Part shown: piece by piece, positions 9,686-21,400 of the stretch
How the letters are laid out: each line of letters starts with the position of its first letter
Numbering within the stretch: the first letter of the stretch is position 1
Made by a program: the position numbers and the translations under genes
The notes under the pieces: model-generated
Database searches by the model: none
What the model saw: only the letters and a program-made list of their open reading frames with translations
What the model was told of the DNA's origin: nothing
Assembly (NCBI RefSeq): GCF_000026945.1
Contig: NC_012862.1
Coordinates: forward strand, 1,604,501-1,668,500
Direction of reading: 5' to 3'
Length of the DNA stretch: 64,000 nt
Source of the DNA: Candida dubliniensis CD36
Lineage: Eukaryota > Ascomycota > Pichiomycetes > Serinales > Debaryomycetaceae

Positions 9686-12094
9686 ATGGATTCACAGGTA
9701 GAAATAGATGCAGATATAATATCGTCGATTATACCGTTCCCTAACTTGACAGATCTATCCAATACCACATCAGATTTGGATAATGATATACAAATTTTAT
9801 TAAATTGGTTGTCCCCTTGCATACCGGTAACATCTTTAACCAAGTATCAAGATTGCGGTTCCCCCTTGTTATTGTCAAGAGTTGTGGAGCCATCACAAAG
9901 AGTTAAATCAGCTATTCGCAGATGTTTGAAAGATGAAATCAACCAAACTCAATTCATTGAACTATACATAAACACAATCAATGAAAAAGTTACTCAATTT
10001 TTTGAATCGATCTATACCAAGAACTTGAAGTTTATTGAATACGTTAATATCATCAAAATTTTGCTACACTATTATAATTCCCAATTTGAATATCTTAATT
10101 TATCTGATAATGTTTATAAGAAGTTTGAAGCAAAACTAAGCTTTATTATCACGTGTAATTTACTTAATGAACAATCATCATTTAGGATCAACATGAATCA
10201 ATTTTTCGAAGAATCGTTATATGTTAGAGCAACTTTGAGCAACCCCCTGTCGTCAATCACATTGAATTTAATTGACATAATATCAATATTGGCATCAATT
10301 GGCATGTCTGACTTGTTGAATGAAATTGTAATCAAGTTATCCATTGATAAAATCAAAAACTTTACAAATACGTTATGCAAAAACGTATGGAATAAACCTT
10401 TACTATCAACTATAAACAACTTTATACAAGATGAAATTTATCCGAATTTTTATATTGTGATTAGCTATACCACATCATCCAATTTGACGGATTCTATGAA
10501 CAATGTTTATCTTTATGAATTGGTTAGAATCGCACATGATGAACTAATAAATTTGAGAATCCAGGAAATATATTCCATGGTTTTGCAATATCCTCAATCT
10601 CAAGTTGGACTAAATGAATTACTTCAATGTTTACTGAAAGTTAAATTTAATCTGAAACAATATGAATTGACATTGCTTTCATGTGCTATTGATCATTCGA
10701 TTAATACTCAAGCAGCACAAAGAACAGAGTTGGTAAATAGTTTTATTGATTACTGTCATAAGAATATCTTGCATGCCGGTGCCAATACCATTGATGTCAT
10801 AACCACCTACATTAAGACTATAAAATCATTTTTAATTGTTGATCCCAAAGGTGTATTGCTTGACAAGGTTGTAAGACCGATACGGCAATATTTGAAAACA
10901 AGAGAAGATATTATCATCAAATTGGTGCATGGATTACTTGATATCTCCCCTGACAATGAATTGATTGAATTAGCTCGGGAGTTACGTCATCCGAGCAACA
11001 AATACCGTTCGAAAAATGATCATTCAAGAGATATCTTAGAAGATTTGCTTGATTTGAATTGGCAACCTGATCCAATTGATGCATTGCCTGATTTCAAGAA
11101 AGGTAAAGTAAGCGACATAATTGAGTCCTTAATTTCAATATTTGATTCCAAAGACATTTTCATTGATGAATTCACTAGATTATTTGGTGACAGTTTAATC
11201 AAATTGAAGGATTATAATGTGGAAGAAATAGAACTGAATTTGAATTTGCTAAAATCCCGATTTGGTAAGCAAAATTTTGCTACTTTAGATGTTATGATTC
11301 GTGACATAAAAGAAAGTGAATATTTAAATGATTTATATGTCAAGAACACGGGGAATACCAACTTCAATGCTTCTGTATTGTCACATCTATATTGGTCTAG
11401 TATTTTGGATAGCATAAATACTGACACTAGCAATTTTAAAGTTCCCAAACAAATTGAGCAAAAGTTTCAAATGTTTAAAGAAAACTTTGCCGAAGAGAAA
11501 TATGGTAGAACTTTGGAGTTATTACCGAGCTTGGGATTGGTTACATTGCAGCTAGAATTTAAAAAAAGTGGTCGTCGAACTTTCAAAGTCACCCCAGATA
11601 AGGCATCGATAATATTTTTGTTTAATGAAAAGGAAGATGAATTATCAGTCAGCTTTATTGCCCAGACTTTGAATATGTCAGAGTATATGGTTTCTAACGG
11701 GTTGGCATATTGGGTTAAAGAGGGAGTGCTTATGGAATTAACGAAAACTTTGTATATTGTCAATGACGAAGAGGAGGAAGGCGTGTTTCCAGAAAACACA
11801 GAAAGCTCGAAACAGGAAATTGATAGTGCCACCAGTAATCTAACATCAGTCAAATCTTCGATGGAGAGTAAATTTTCAGAGATTGCTATTATTGAATCTT
11901 ATATTATTACAATACTACAAAATTTAACCCTGATCAATTTTGAAAGAATGAAAACCTTGCTTAATTTAATGGTTCCAAAAGATAAGCTAAACTTTGCAAA
12001 TGTTAATGAAACCCTACTTGAAGAATATCTTGATTCATTGGTAGAAGATTCCAAAATTGCTTTTCAAAACGGAAATTATAGTTTACCCAAATAA
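9686..12094 (+). CDS. APC2: Anaphase-promoting complex subunit 2 (cullin-like)
   Basis: Apc2 is the cullin-fold scaffold of the APC/C ubiquitin ligase and holds the RING subunit Apc11. The 802-residue protein shows the cullin homology region from about residue 445 (SRDILEDLLDLNW) through SRFGKQNFATLDVMIRDIKES. A winged-helix-type block follows near residues 625-690 (RRTFKVTPDKASIIFLFNEK, then VSNGLAYWVKEGVLMEL), the typical Apc2 form of the cullin C-terminal sequence. A final helical domain (about 740-802) fits the Apc2 C-terminal domain. Length is near the S. cerevisiae protein (about 853). It is convergent with TAF12, 66 bases away. Confidence 0.87.
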   Translation: MDSQVEIDADIISSIIPFPNLTDLSNTTSDLDNDIQILLNWLSPCIPVTSLTKYQDCGSPLLLSRVVEPSQRVKSAIRRCLKDEINQTQFIELYINTINEKVTQFFESIYTKNLKFIEYVNIIKILLHYYNSQFEYLNLSDNVYKKFEAKLSFIITCNLLNEQSSFRINMNQFFEESLYVRATLSNPLSSITLNLIDIISILASIGMSDLLNEIVIKLSIDKIKNFTNTLCKNVWNKPLLSTINNFIQDEIYPNFYIVISYTTSSNLTDSMNNVYLYELVRIAHDELINLRIQEIYSMVLQYPQSQVGLNELLQCLLKVKFNLKQYELTLLSCAIDHSINTQAAQRTELVNSFIDYCHKNILHAGANTIDVITTYIKTIKSFLIVDPKGVLLDKVVRPIRQYLKTREDIIIKLVHGLLDISPDNELIELARELRHPSNKYRSKNDHSRDILEDLLDLNWQPDPIDALPDFKKGKVSDIIESLISIFDSKDIFIDEFTRLFGDSLIKLKDYNVEEIELNLNLLKSRFGKQNFATLDVMIRDIKESEYLNDLYVKNTGNTNFNASVLSHLYWSSILDSINTDTSNFKVPKQIEQKFQMFKENFAEEKYGRTLELLPSLGLVTLQLEFKKSGRRTFKVTPDKASIIFLFNEKEDELSVSFIAQTLNMSEYMVSNGLAYWVKEGVLMELTKTLYIVNDEEEEGVFPENTESSKQEIDSATSNLTSVKSSMESKFSEIAIIESYIITILQNLTLINFERMKTLLNLMVPKDKLNFANVNETLLEEYLDSLVEDSKIAFQNGNYSLPK

Positions 12095-12160
12095 AATGAC
12101 TTTGTGTGAGCAGTATAATTATACAAGCAACTTCATTTAACAAACTGACTCGTTGTGTCA

Positions 12161-13702
12161 TTATTCTTTATTTAATCTTGAAATTTTCTTCACTTTCTCG
12201 ACATATTCGCCGTCAGCCTGCCATTTTCTTGCAGCCCGTATTTCATCAGTAGAGTATCCAGGAATTCTCAACCCCCAATTCTTTTCTAAGTTCAATTGAA
12301 CGTCTCGTATGTCAATTCTATCCAATTTTCTATGTTTGGCTAAACGACCAGAAAACTGTACCACATTTCTCACAAACTCGTCAGCTAAATCAAGAAAGAT
12401 ATCTTCAACATCGTTATCAATAGGAATCTTAACGTCCCCTTGATCAATACTAATATTATTTATCAACTCCACTAACTTTCTCTTAGTCAACACTCTGCCG
12501 TCATTGTCGGGTATGTTACTTGGTGTTACTTTTGGATCAACTGTGTTTTTGTTAGTGATAGCTGATGCAATTGATGAAGAAGTTGCTGCAACAGTAGGGG
12601 TTGTTGTAGTGGCAGTGGCAGTAGATGACACACCTGAGGTCGATGTTGTATTAGTAGAAGGTGCATCTTTTTCTGATGATGTTGATGCTGTTTTTGTAGC
12701 TGCTGCTGATACCCCTGATGCATTTTGACCACTTGAACGATTGTTTGCCTTAGATGTGCCTGAGCTTTTGGAAGACGTAGATGTTTTGGTGGCTGGTGTA
12801 TTGGATGTTGTAGATGATGGCTTGGATTTCGATTTAGATGCTGCTGTCGTACTTGGTGGCTTCACGTTTGGTTTATTGTTTTGTTCTGACTTCTCTGCAG
12901 TTGATGCTACATCTAATGAATTGGTAGTCTTTGTAGCATTGGCGGCTGGTGTTGAAACTGTACTAGTGGCTGCACTTGGCGAGTCAATAGGAGTTGAGTT
13001 AGCTGATAATTTCCCTTGTTCAGTTAACACATTTTTCATATGCAATAATGCTGCACGGTACTTGTGCATTTGGTTACGTAATTCGATGATCTTGCGATCA
13101 TTTTCTTCCTTCTTAGTTTGAGGTTCATTTGCTGTCGATGCCTCTAAAGTCTTGACTTGTAACAATAAATCCCTTAAAGTGTTCCTCACAAAATTATATT
13201 TTTCAATTGTGATCGTTTGCTGTTGGGATTGGGGTTGTGTTGTCAGTGTTGTTGTTGGTGATGTTGATGCATTATCAGGTTGTTGTGGTGTAGTTACTTG
13301 TATAGGTTGTTGCTCAATTGGTGTAGAGCTTGCAGTCTCTGTTTTCTGTTCTACCATGTTACTTACACTGTTGCTATTGGTTGCCAATGGACTAGGTGTA
13401 TTTGTGGTATGAGTAGCAGTTGCATCCTGATTTGTTGAATTTGCTTTAGTAACAGGACTGCTACTTTTAGTTTGTCCTTGCCCTTGTTGTTGTTGTTGTT
13501 GATATTTCATTAATATTCGTTTGATCTTTTCTACCGTTTCATAATGTTTCTCTCGTTCTTGGGGATCTGTTACTGTTTTAGCCAATGCCATTTCCTCCTT
13601 CAATTTTGCAAATAACGCTCTCACCTTATGCTGATTGAGCTCTGCCTCTGGTGTAGAGGTTCCCACTTTTTTCTCCTGTGAGGAAGCTGCTGATGAATCC
13701 AT
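12161..13702 (-). CDS. TAF12: TAF12-family histone-fold subunit of TFIID/SAGA
   Basis: The C-terminal 110 residues (about 403-513) form a TAF12/H2B-like histone fold: LTKRKLVELINNI, then EDIFLDLADEFVRNVVQFSG and KHRKLDRIDIRDVQLNLEKN, ending in a WGLRIPGYSTDEIRAARKW block typical of TAF12. The first 400 residues are low-complexity, rich in Ser, Thr, Ala and Gln, with a polyQ run near residue 70. TAF12 pairs with TAF4 in TFIID and with Ada1 in SAGA. C. albicans is known to carry two TAF12 paralogues with separate TFIID and SAGA roles, and I cannot tell from one copy which this is. It lies tail-to-tail with APC2. Confidence 0.85.
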   Translation of the reverse strand: MDSSAASSQEKKVGTSTPEAELNQHKVRALFAKLKEEMALAKTVTDPQEREKHYETVEKIKRILMKYQQQQQQGQGQTKSSSPVTKANSTNQDATATHTTNTPSPLATNSNSVSNMVEQKTETASSTPIEQQPIQVTTPQQPDNASTSPTTTLTTQPQSQQQTITIEKYNFVRNTLRDLLLQVKTLEASTANEPQTKKEENDRKIIELRNQMHKYRAALLHMKNVLTEQGKLSANSTPIDSPSAATSTVSTPAANATKTTNSLDVASTAEKSEQNNKPNVKPPSTTAASKSKSKPSSTTSNTPATKTSTSSKSSGTSKANNRSSGQNASGVSAAATKTASTSSEKDAPSTNTTSTSGVSSTATATTTTPTVAATSSSIASAITNKNTVDPKVTPSNIPDNDGRVLTKRKLVELINNISIDQGDVKIPIDNDVEDIFLDLADEFVRNVVQFSGRLAKHRKLDRIDIRDVQLNLEKNWGLRIPGYSTDEIRAARKWQADGEYVEKVKKISRLNKE

Positions 13703-13930
13703 GATTTAAATTTCTAATTAATGACTTTTACCACTATTTAGAGAACAAAAGTTAGGTATAATTGGTTTCAGTTATTCATGGTTTTGATTGTTGTTGTTCT
13801 TTTTTTTTTTCCAGCTTCTTCTGTGGACACAAAAAAGTCGTGTCCTTAAGCCAAGCTATAACACAACACTCACCACTTTAAACAATCTGTCTAATCAGAT
13901 TTATATTGTATACAATTCTACCTAAAGAAT

Positions 13931-16900
13931 CTATAAATTTATAATTCGTTCTATAACCTTGAAGATATCCTCATCCAAAGAGGATTTCGGGTTTGATAAT
14001 TTTTCATCAATCATTGAATCTATGAGTCTTCTCAAATGCTTGATTAGAACTCCATTCTTACACCAAGTTCTAATTGGTAACCAATTATCGATGACAATAC
14101 CAGGTAAGGTTTGACCGAAGGCAATATTCAAATCATAACTAAAATCGCCACCAAAGAGTAATGTAGCAAAAGTACTAGTCGGTGTTAAATCTCTCACATA
14201 GAGTTTTGTTGTGTGATGTGAAGACCGGTATGCAACAAATGCATCTTTTAACAACATAGGAACACTTGACTTTGTTGTTTGAGCTGTTAATTGCATATAC
14301 TGTTCTTTTGCTTTCTCATAATCTATAAATCCATCCTCGGTCGAAACTTTGGAAAGAAAGTCCTTATAGTTTTCATCCAAAGTAAAATCCGAATTATTAT
14401 CATTGAAAAGAACCGACAGGGGGTGAATAAATACTCGCGTGGCTGGTAACTCCCCATGGCTTTTGATCCAGAATTTGATTTGACGAGCATCAGGATCAAT
14501 TTCAATGGACCCAGAACTGGACTTGAAATATTTGGGATCAGGGTATTGAATCCTTGCCACTTGCGGATAAAATGCTCCGGCAATTATGCCTCGAATCAAG
14601 GGCCAGTTCTCGGCATTCTTGTTGCAAGAATCGTCTAATTTTCTGTTAACAAACCCGAGCTCCACTAACAAAGATAAGTACTGTGATCTCGTTGACGTAA
14701 TGTCTTTAATAGTTGTGTAAGATAAATAATTCTCTGACAAGAACCTCTTGGACTTGTTATTCATATAGGCATTGTATGCATTTGCCATACTAATAAAGTC
14801 GCCCTGACCATTTCCAAATTTCTTCTGAATCTGTTTCAACCTATCTCTTTGTTCGTAATTGTTGATAAAGGGGCTCCCTGTAGAACTAATAGCTGCTAGG
14901 GTCAAACATATATCTAAGCACCCAAATATACACCCCAAAATCAATAACTTGGCACTTTGGGGATCTGTAGGTAAGAAGGATATATAATTACCCAATTTTG
15001 TAAGACTATTTTCTTGTAAAGCTCCGATTTCATGTAAGAATTGATTTGCCTTATCTAGAGATGATCTATCAGGAGCATCTAATCCACTTGACAAAAACTC
15101 ATTGACGTTAGAAATACCCATTGATTTTACTACCAAATAAAGATTCTCGAGTCTCGTTCTCTTTATCTCGGGAATTGGTTGTTTTTGCATTGCTTCAAAT
15201 GTTTCCTTTGTATACAAATGGTAACAAGTACCTGCGGTCACTCTCCCGGCTCTACCTCGTCTTTGACGGACTTCAGCTTGTGAACACCAACTTTCTATCA
15301 ATTTCGTAGTATTTAATTTGTGATCGAAGAAAAGGTTTTTCGATTTACCAGTATCGATAACTGCAACACAATTTGGGATAGTAATTGAAGTTTCAGCAAT
15401 GTTTGTAGACACTACAACTTTTCTTTTGCCCCTTGGAGGCGTTTTGAATATAGATTTCTGTTCCGCTGATGTTAACCCTGAATGAAGTGGTAGTGTCATA
15501 AACTTGTTATCGTTCAACTTGTTGATTTCTTTAATAGTGTTAGAAATTTCGAGAACCCCTGGTAAAAATATCAAAATTGAGCCATCTTGCTTTGCTTCCT
15601 GTGTTAATTTTTGATCGATAAAACGAGTAACATGAGCAATTAGTTCATAGTTCAAATTCCCAGATTTGTAAAAATGGGAATCTGCCAGCGGAGTGATAAA
15701 TTCGCCATCGGAATTTTGAAATTTGTATTCTGATTCCGCCAAAATGGAATCTAAATAAAAATCTTGTATAGGATATGTTCGACCTTCAATATGTAACGGA
15801 GTCAATGGTTTTTCAAAAAAGTTGATGAATGTATCGACACTAATTGTTGCTGACAATAAAATAATCTTTAATTTTGGCATATTCTTGATTATCTCTTTCA
15901 ATAAAATCAACAAGAAATCGGCATCTACAGATCTTTCGTGCACCTCATCGATCAATATATAGCCAATGCTTTTTAAAACTCCATTTTTTTTGGAAGATTG
16001 AAGCATCCTTAATAACACCCCGGTTGTTACAAATGTAATTCTGGTATTTTTGCTAGTTTTATTTTCTCCTCTAATGATATACCCAGTTTCACTTCCAACT
16101 TCATCAACTCTTTCTTTGGAAATTCTGTCTGCTAAACTTACGGCGGAAAGACGACGCGGCTGGGTGCAGATTATTTTGGTTGTAAAGTCACCCTTTGAAT
16201 ACAAATCATCCATAATGAATTGGACAACTTGTGTAGATTTACCTGACCCGGTTTCCCCAGTGATTAAAGTTACTTGACCAGAATTGATAGCTGTCATTAA
16301 ACTTTTCTGCTTGGCAAATGCTGGTAGCTTACTTCTTTGAGTTAACATTTCCGTGAATTCTTCAGAATGTTTTCTTTTCTTATATGACTCTTTTACCAAC
16401 TCAATGTCTTTGTCACTAACAAATGTGACAGTTTTATTCAAATCCTTCTTGCTTCCTGTTTGACTAATAGCAGCTTTTTTAGTAACTTTCTCTGTAGTCA
16501 TCAATGGACCTGGATTTTCAATTATACTATTTACATGATCATTGAGCCACTCGAAGATGGTATATATCATGCATTCGCCAATATGATCTTGCAAATATTT
16601 CAATAGCTCTCTAACTATAGACAACTTGATATAATTTGCTAATGTGTATCCATTTTTTGATACAACTATGTGAACACCAGGAAATTCGTTAGGATAATTT
16701 TCACTCTTGAATATTTTGACATCTAAAAAACTATGTTCCAATTTGATTGTCGCCACATTCTTTTCATGTTTTACAGATATCCCAGTCATTTCAAGTCCCT
16801 CAATTTCTTGATTCCAAATTTCTTGACTGTCAGGTTCAGCAACAAATTCGAGTGGCTGTGGGAATAGAATTTTGGTGAGTTCAACACATGTTTTATGTAC

Positions 16901-18043
16901 ATCGTTATTGTTTGCATTGTAAACTTCAAGTATTTCATCCTGATCAAATCCAGAATTTGCCATTCTCTTCATTGAATATTCCATTTCTAGATTTTGTGAA
17001 ATTTTTAATTGCACTTTTGAGTCTTTGTTGGTTTTCACAAAAGGTTGAGGAAGATCATCTTCTGGTATGTGAAACAACAACCACTCCAAAGATTCAGAAA
17101 ACCTCGAACAGTAATTAAAGGATTCTTTAATGTGAGATTCTCTGAATCCAAGTGATAACAACTTTTCACTTGCAGTCTTTGCAATCGATGGGTTGTTGAT
17201 TAACAAATCATGATCAGTATTAACCCAATCGATATGGTTTCGAATTGAGTGTTCAATGGATGTTCTTATGTCAGATGGGATGTCTATAAATGGAGCATGT
17301 TCCCACAGCTTCCTTGGAAATTTTCTAGTGTCTGATTCTATCTTCAATGCTTTAGTGGTGGTGGCAGACGTAGTGGTGTTAATACAAGACTTGGTACCAA
17401 GACTAATTGTAGGCTTCTTTGTCTTTAACTCATTCTGTTCTTTGATTTGTCTTTCCTTTGCCTTCTTTTCTTCGTTCTCCTTTTGTTGTAAGTAAACTGT
17501 AAATGGATTGGTGTTATATCTCTTGTCATGTAATTCTTTGTTTTCTTTTAATAATTTTAACCTTTCATCTTCTAGTTCACTCCAATAATCACGGAAAATA
17601 ATCGGTAACAACATTTTCATATTTTTTATATAATTAATCCTATGCAACGCAAAAGTGGCAACCATATGTCTGGCTTCATTGGTAGTTTCCTTTGGACTAT
17701 AGTTAGGGTAAAACTTGATTGGTATCAATTCTTTCGTTTTAGGGTTTTCCCAAGTTAAGGTAACTATACCAACAAATCCGTTGGCTTTCTTGCTCATATC
17801 GTATTGGCATTTCCCCCATTTTTGTTTCTGACAATGCTCATTAAGCAAAGTAACAGGGAGTTTACCTGTCCATCCAAAATTTTCTCCAATTGCCAATCCT
17901 CTTTGAGGTTTTGGTGTTGTTGATGATGTGGTATTTGAAGGTGTTGGTGTCAAGTCTTTCTTTTTTTTCGACTTTGTATTTGTTGACGACAGGGTTTGGG
18001 TTGGCTCTGGTGTCGACTTTGAAGTTTTCCCCTTTTTGGCCAT
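13931..18043 (-). CDS. DEAH-box RNA helicase with UBA and RWD domains (YLR419W/DHX29-DHX57-like)
   Basis: This 1370-residue protein has a Lys/Thr/Ser-rich N-terminus, two UBA-like segments (about 285-330 and 352-392) and an RWD domain (about 405-510, with SENYPNEFPGVHI). The helicase core has motif I GETGSGKST near residue 595, motif II DEVH near 699, motif III SAT, and motif VI QRRGRAGR near 926. HA2 and OB-fold extensions follow. This order matches S. cerevisiae YLR419W and metazoan DHX29/DHX57. DHX29 helps the 40S subunit scan structured leaders, but the yeast protein's role is not settled, so translation is inference. The T-rich upstream region includes an A-tract near 18130. Confidence 0.87.
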   Translation of the reverse strand: MAKKGKTSKSTPEPTQTLSSTNTKSKKKKDLTPTPSNTTSSTTPKPQRGLAIGENFGWTGKLPVTLLNEHCQKQKWGKCQYDMSKKANGFVGIVTLTWENPKTKELIPIKFYPNYSPKETTNEARHMVATFALHRINYIKNMKMLLPIIFRDYWSELEDERLKLLKENKELHDKRYNTNPFTVYLQQKENEEKKAKERQIKEQNELKTKKPTISLGTKSCINTTTSATTTKALKIESDTRKFPRKLWEHAPFIDIPSDIRTSIEHSIRNHIDWVNTDHDLLINNPSIAKTASEKLLSLGFRESHIKESFNYCSRFSESLEWLLFHIPEDDLPQPFVKTNKDSKVQLKISQNLEMEYSMKRMANSGFDQDEILEVYNANNNDVHKTCVELTKILFPQPLEFVAEPDSQEIWNQEIEGLEMTGISVKHEKNVATIKLEHSFLDVKIFKSENYPNEFPGVHIVVSKNGYTLANYIKLSIVRELLKYLQDHIGECMIYTIFEWLNDHVNSIIENPGPLMTTEKVTKKAAISQTGSKKDLNKTVTFVSDKDIELVKESYKKRKHSEEFTEMLTQRSKLPAFAKQKSLMTAINSGQVTLITGETGSGKSTQVVQFIMDDLYSKGDFTTKIICTQPRRLSAVSLADRISKERVDEVGSETGYIIRGENKTSKNTRITFVTTGVLLRMLQSSKKNGVLKSIGYILIDEVHERSVDADFLLILLKEIIKNMPKLKIILLSATISVDTFINFFEKPLTPLHIEGRTYPIQDFYLDSILAESEYKFQNSDGEFITPLADSHFYKSGNLNYELIAHVTRFIDQKLTQEAKQDGSILIFLPGVLEISNTIKEINKLNDNKFMTLPLHSGLTSAEQKSIFKTPPRGKRKVVVSTNIAETSITIPNCVAVIDTGKSKNLFFDHKLNTTKLIESWCSQAEVRQRRGRAGRVTAGTCYHLYTKETFEAMQKQPIPEIKRTRLENLYLVVKSMGISNVNEFLSSGLDAPDRSSLDKANQFLHEIGALQENSLTKLGNYISFLPTDPQSAKLLILGCIFGCLDICLTLAAISSTGSPFINNYEQRDRLKQIQKKFGNGQGDFISMANAYNAYMNNKSKRFLSENYLSYTTIKDITSTRSQYLSLLVELGFVNRKLDDSCNKNAENWPLIRGIIAGAFYPQVARIQYPDPKYFKSSSGSIEIDPDARQIKFWIKSHGELPATRVFIHPLSVLFNDNNSDFTLDENYKDFLSKVSTEDGFIDYEKAKEQYMQLTAQTTKSSVPMLLKDAFVAYRSSHHTTKLYVRDLTPTSTFATLLFGGDFSYDLNIAFGQTLPGIVIDNWLPIRTWCKNGVLIKHLRRLIDSMIDEKLSNPKSSLDEDIFKVIERIINL

Positions 18044-18335
18044 TTTCGTTGTTTTGCCTACTTTGTCTTTATTAGGCTGTCCAGCTTGATAGGTACTTTC
18101 ACAATACAGGAATCGAGATGTAAAAGTGAAAAAAAAAAAAAAAAAATTATGATCTCAATGCAATATTTATGTGCAGGAACTCTTTTCAAAACCAGATGGT
18201 CGAGAGGTTTTATAAAAGCGTGTTGGTGGCTCTGCTTTTCATATAGTTGTAGATCTTGTCGTTAAATAAGCCAGGTTTTGGTAGGGAGATAATCATAAAA
18301 AAAATGTTATGTATGCTAGACAAAAATCAAAAAAA

Positions 18336-18432
18336 TGAAGCTGACAGGATTTGAACCTGCGACCGTCGGATGTTTACAACCGAGAATTCCTCTTATTGGA
18401 ATCCGATACTCTGCCAACTGAGCTACAGCTCC
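18336..18432 (-). tRNA. tRNA-Trp (CCA anticodon) with a 24-nt intron
   Basis: The reverse strand folds as a cloverleaf. The acceptor stem GGAGCTG pairs with CAGCTTC, the D stem GCTC with GAGT, the anticodon stem TCGGA with TCCGA, and the T stem GCAGG with CCTGT around a TTCAAAT loop. The anticodon loop reads TT-CCA-A before an intron of 24 nt (18395 down to 18372), placed after position 37 as in all yeast tRNA introns. Without the intron the tRNA is 73 nt with discriminator A. The variable loop is short (5 nt), which rules out Leu or Ser. T-rich sequence for Pol III termination follows the 3' end on the minus strand. Confidence 0.9.
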
Positions 18433-21400
18433 AATTGATGTCGATAATAAAATCCTGCTTTTTTAACTTGTATTTTAATCATTGTGAATTTCTGATTGTT
18501 CGTTCCATTTTGCTTAATAAAAGGTATTACAAAATCTGTGACGTTAGAATCATGTCCATAACTTGATTGCATATATTTGGTTTAATTATAAAATGGATAG
18601 TTTTAGCAAATATTTGAAGTCAAAAATCTTAATTCATAGAACCAATTTTCGTGGATTTTGGCTCTAATAATGGGCAAAAAGTTGTTTTTCATGAAACATT
18701 TTGAGGTGCTGGTTTTCAAACATAGAGTATTGAAATAGATCCATAATAAGGGAAGATTGAATGCAAACAGTTTATCAAACTTAAGCAAGCTCTTCCTTTA
18801 CGAACTTCTCAAGCTTTAGTATCGGTTAAACAACATATAATATTTATCTCTTATTCCACCCACAACCATGGTTTGGCCGAAATTAACAAATTAATTATTT
18901 GTAAAGCTTATCATTGACAAGATTAAATATTTATCCAAGATTTCACGCCTTGAATGAAAAAAAAAAAAAAATGTATCAAAATTTTCATAAACGGAGGAAA
19001 TTGAGTTTACTCCGAAATAAATTTTTTGGAGAATTCTGATAGTACCCCTTAAATTTTGTCTACGGGATTATTCTTCCGCTTTTTGTACAAAAGTCTGCCC
19101 CCAAGCTTTCCTCCTTTCATTTCTTTTCATTTTCTATATGAGAATCTATATATTCAAGATAAAAAAAAGATTTATCGATTATAATATTCACAAATTCACA
19201 TTTCAAGAACATTCTGTAAATGCCATAGTATAGTTCTAACTAGTTCCACATTTTATGTGTTCTTTTTTTTTTTAGTTCAATCTATATATTATTACACAAA
19301 GTTAACTACTCTATTATACGCTTATCTTGAACCTAAGAAAACATGAAAGTTTTCAACTTAAATTAGGAGTTATTACTACTATTCAATTATGTATACTAAG
19401 TATAAAGGGATTGTTATTTTGCATAACTGACATGATGTACTGTTTCTTCTTTTATTGAAATGGTTTCATTTATCTCTTACTTATGTCTTGTTAGCTCATA
19501 CAAAAGTTCAAGGGATGAATTGTGTTGTTGTTCTAGAAAACAATCGAAGATCCACTTACATTTTGGTTATTTTTATTTTAACGGAGTCTTTGCTAGACTA
19601 AGTGTTTTTATTGGTGTATTGATCTCCCAATAAATCCAATTATATTATCTCTTAATTTCTTGCATTTAGTTTGATGTATTTTCTGGTATACTTGTGTGGA
19701 ATAGTCAACAATAAAATAATAAGATTTCGTGTATCTTGGTAATGGTAACTTGGTACTTAATATTGAGTTGACAAAGTGAGATGGAGATATTTTCGAAATT
19801 GATTGCTTTCGTATGTTCAAAACTAGTCATATCGATATTATTGTCTTATTATTATTTTGTTTTCCATTTCTTTTTCTATATTGGTAAAAAAGGTTTTGAA
19901 TGCATTTCCGCTTTTTAGACGTGACATAAATTGGCAAATGGTATGATAATTGAGGAGGGGGGGAGGGCAAGTTGTTTGTTTCACAAAAACTAATTTGTGT
20001 TATTTTTAAAGTATACTCTACTATATATGAGGGTTGACTTCGTTTTAATTATTCTCCTAAAATGGAAACGTTTTTGAAGTTAATAATAATCTATAGAAAA
20101 TGATTTACATTCTAATTGTTATTATATTGGTGCTTCTGTACTAAAAATAGTTCTAGACTCTTTTAGAAACCAAAAATTTGGTTGAATTTGTAAGCAGGGC
20201 ACAGTGTTGTATCGAAAGTTTTTCTAATAAAATTTAAACCCTGTTTATAATTCATTAAGTCTACGCCAACTTGTGAGGGAAAAACATCATTGGCATTTAT
20301 GGGGCCATGAAATTGCTTATCTAGAGCGGTAATTTTTTTTTTGTTTTTTCGCAGTAATTTTGTGGTTTGGCCTGATGCAACCAATTAAACCCCAAAACGG
20401 TTATTGGAGCCAGCGTTTGAACAATAACACAACAACAACGAAAAAAAAATAAAAATTGCCTCAAAATACAAATAAGGCTATAATTGTGATAAGAATATCC
20501 ATGGAAAAAGAATACTAGAAATTCATTGCTGTGGTTAACTAAATGAATTTTTCATAACGTATGTAAAATCTAAAAAAAACCTTTTCATACATAAAGAACC
20601 GCTTCAAAAGCTGATCTGAACAGTGTTGTCTTAGCCACAATTCTTCACTTTAAAGATTTATTCTAGAATTATCTTTCAAAATTTGTTAATATCCAGTTCC
20701 CGAGGTTTCTTTCTTTTTTACCTGTTATGCTGTTAATTAAACGTATTAAATTGACGTTTTTTCTTTGGAGTGTGGCATATGCTTTCTATCAAACATCTAG
20801 CGGAATGATTTTCCCATAACTTCCGAGATATTACCGTTTGACGTAGTGTATTGTATTTTTATGTATTTTATGTACAATTTAAAATGCAATCAAGTATGTA
20901 TTAAAGTATCAATTATGCATTAGTACCGCTGGCTAACCTCAGATTTCCTCGGCACGCACTACAGAGAAGCGCTACCAACTGACTTATTACCAGTCCATGA
21001 TTTCCAAAACCCAACTTAAGCATAATTAAAAGTTGGGGGATAAACTTGTAATACCAGGAAGTCAAATAAATATAACTACTCTTAGAACATGTTTAAGGGT
21101 TTATTTTGTCAAGCAGCCTTTCCGAGGAAATAGAGAGTGTGCCAATGTAGATAAGATAAAATATTATTGTGCTTTTGATTTAAATTAAAGATCGACAAGA
21201 ATTAAAACTACTCAATATTACTTATGTATTTTTGAAGGAGGGTAAATATATAAACAACTTTACATAAAGGGGGGGGGAAGTCCAGTTTTAGTTATTATTT
21301 ACAAAGTAAGACTCCTAATGACTATTCCAATTTATTCAATCAATCTTTCCTGATAAGAGGTATTATTTTTCAATAATTCAGAATAACAGGATTTATTATC

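Noticed and set aside
19955..19975. G-rich tract near 19.96 kb as a quadruplex
   Set aside because: A G7 and a G3 run only; cannot supply four separated G3 runs.
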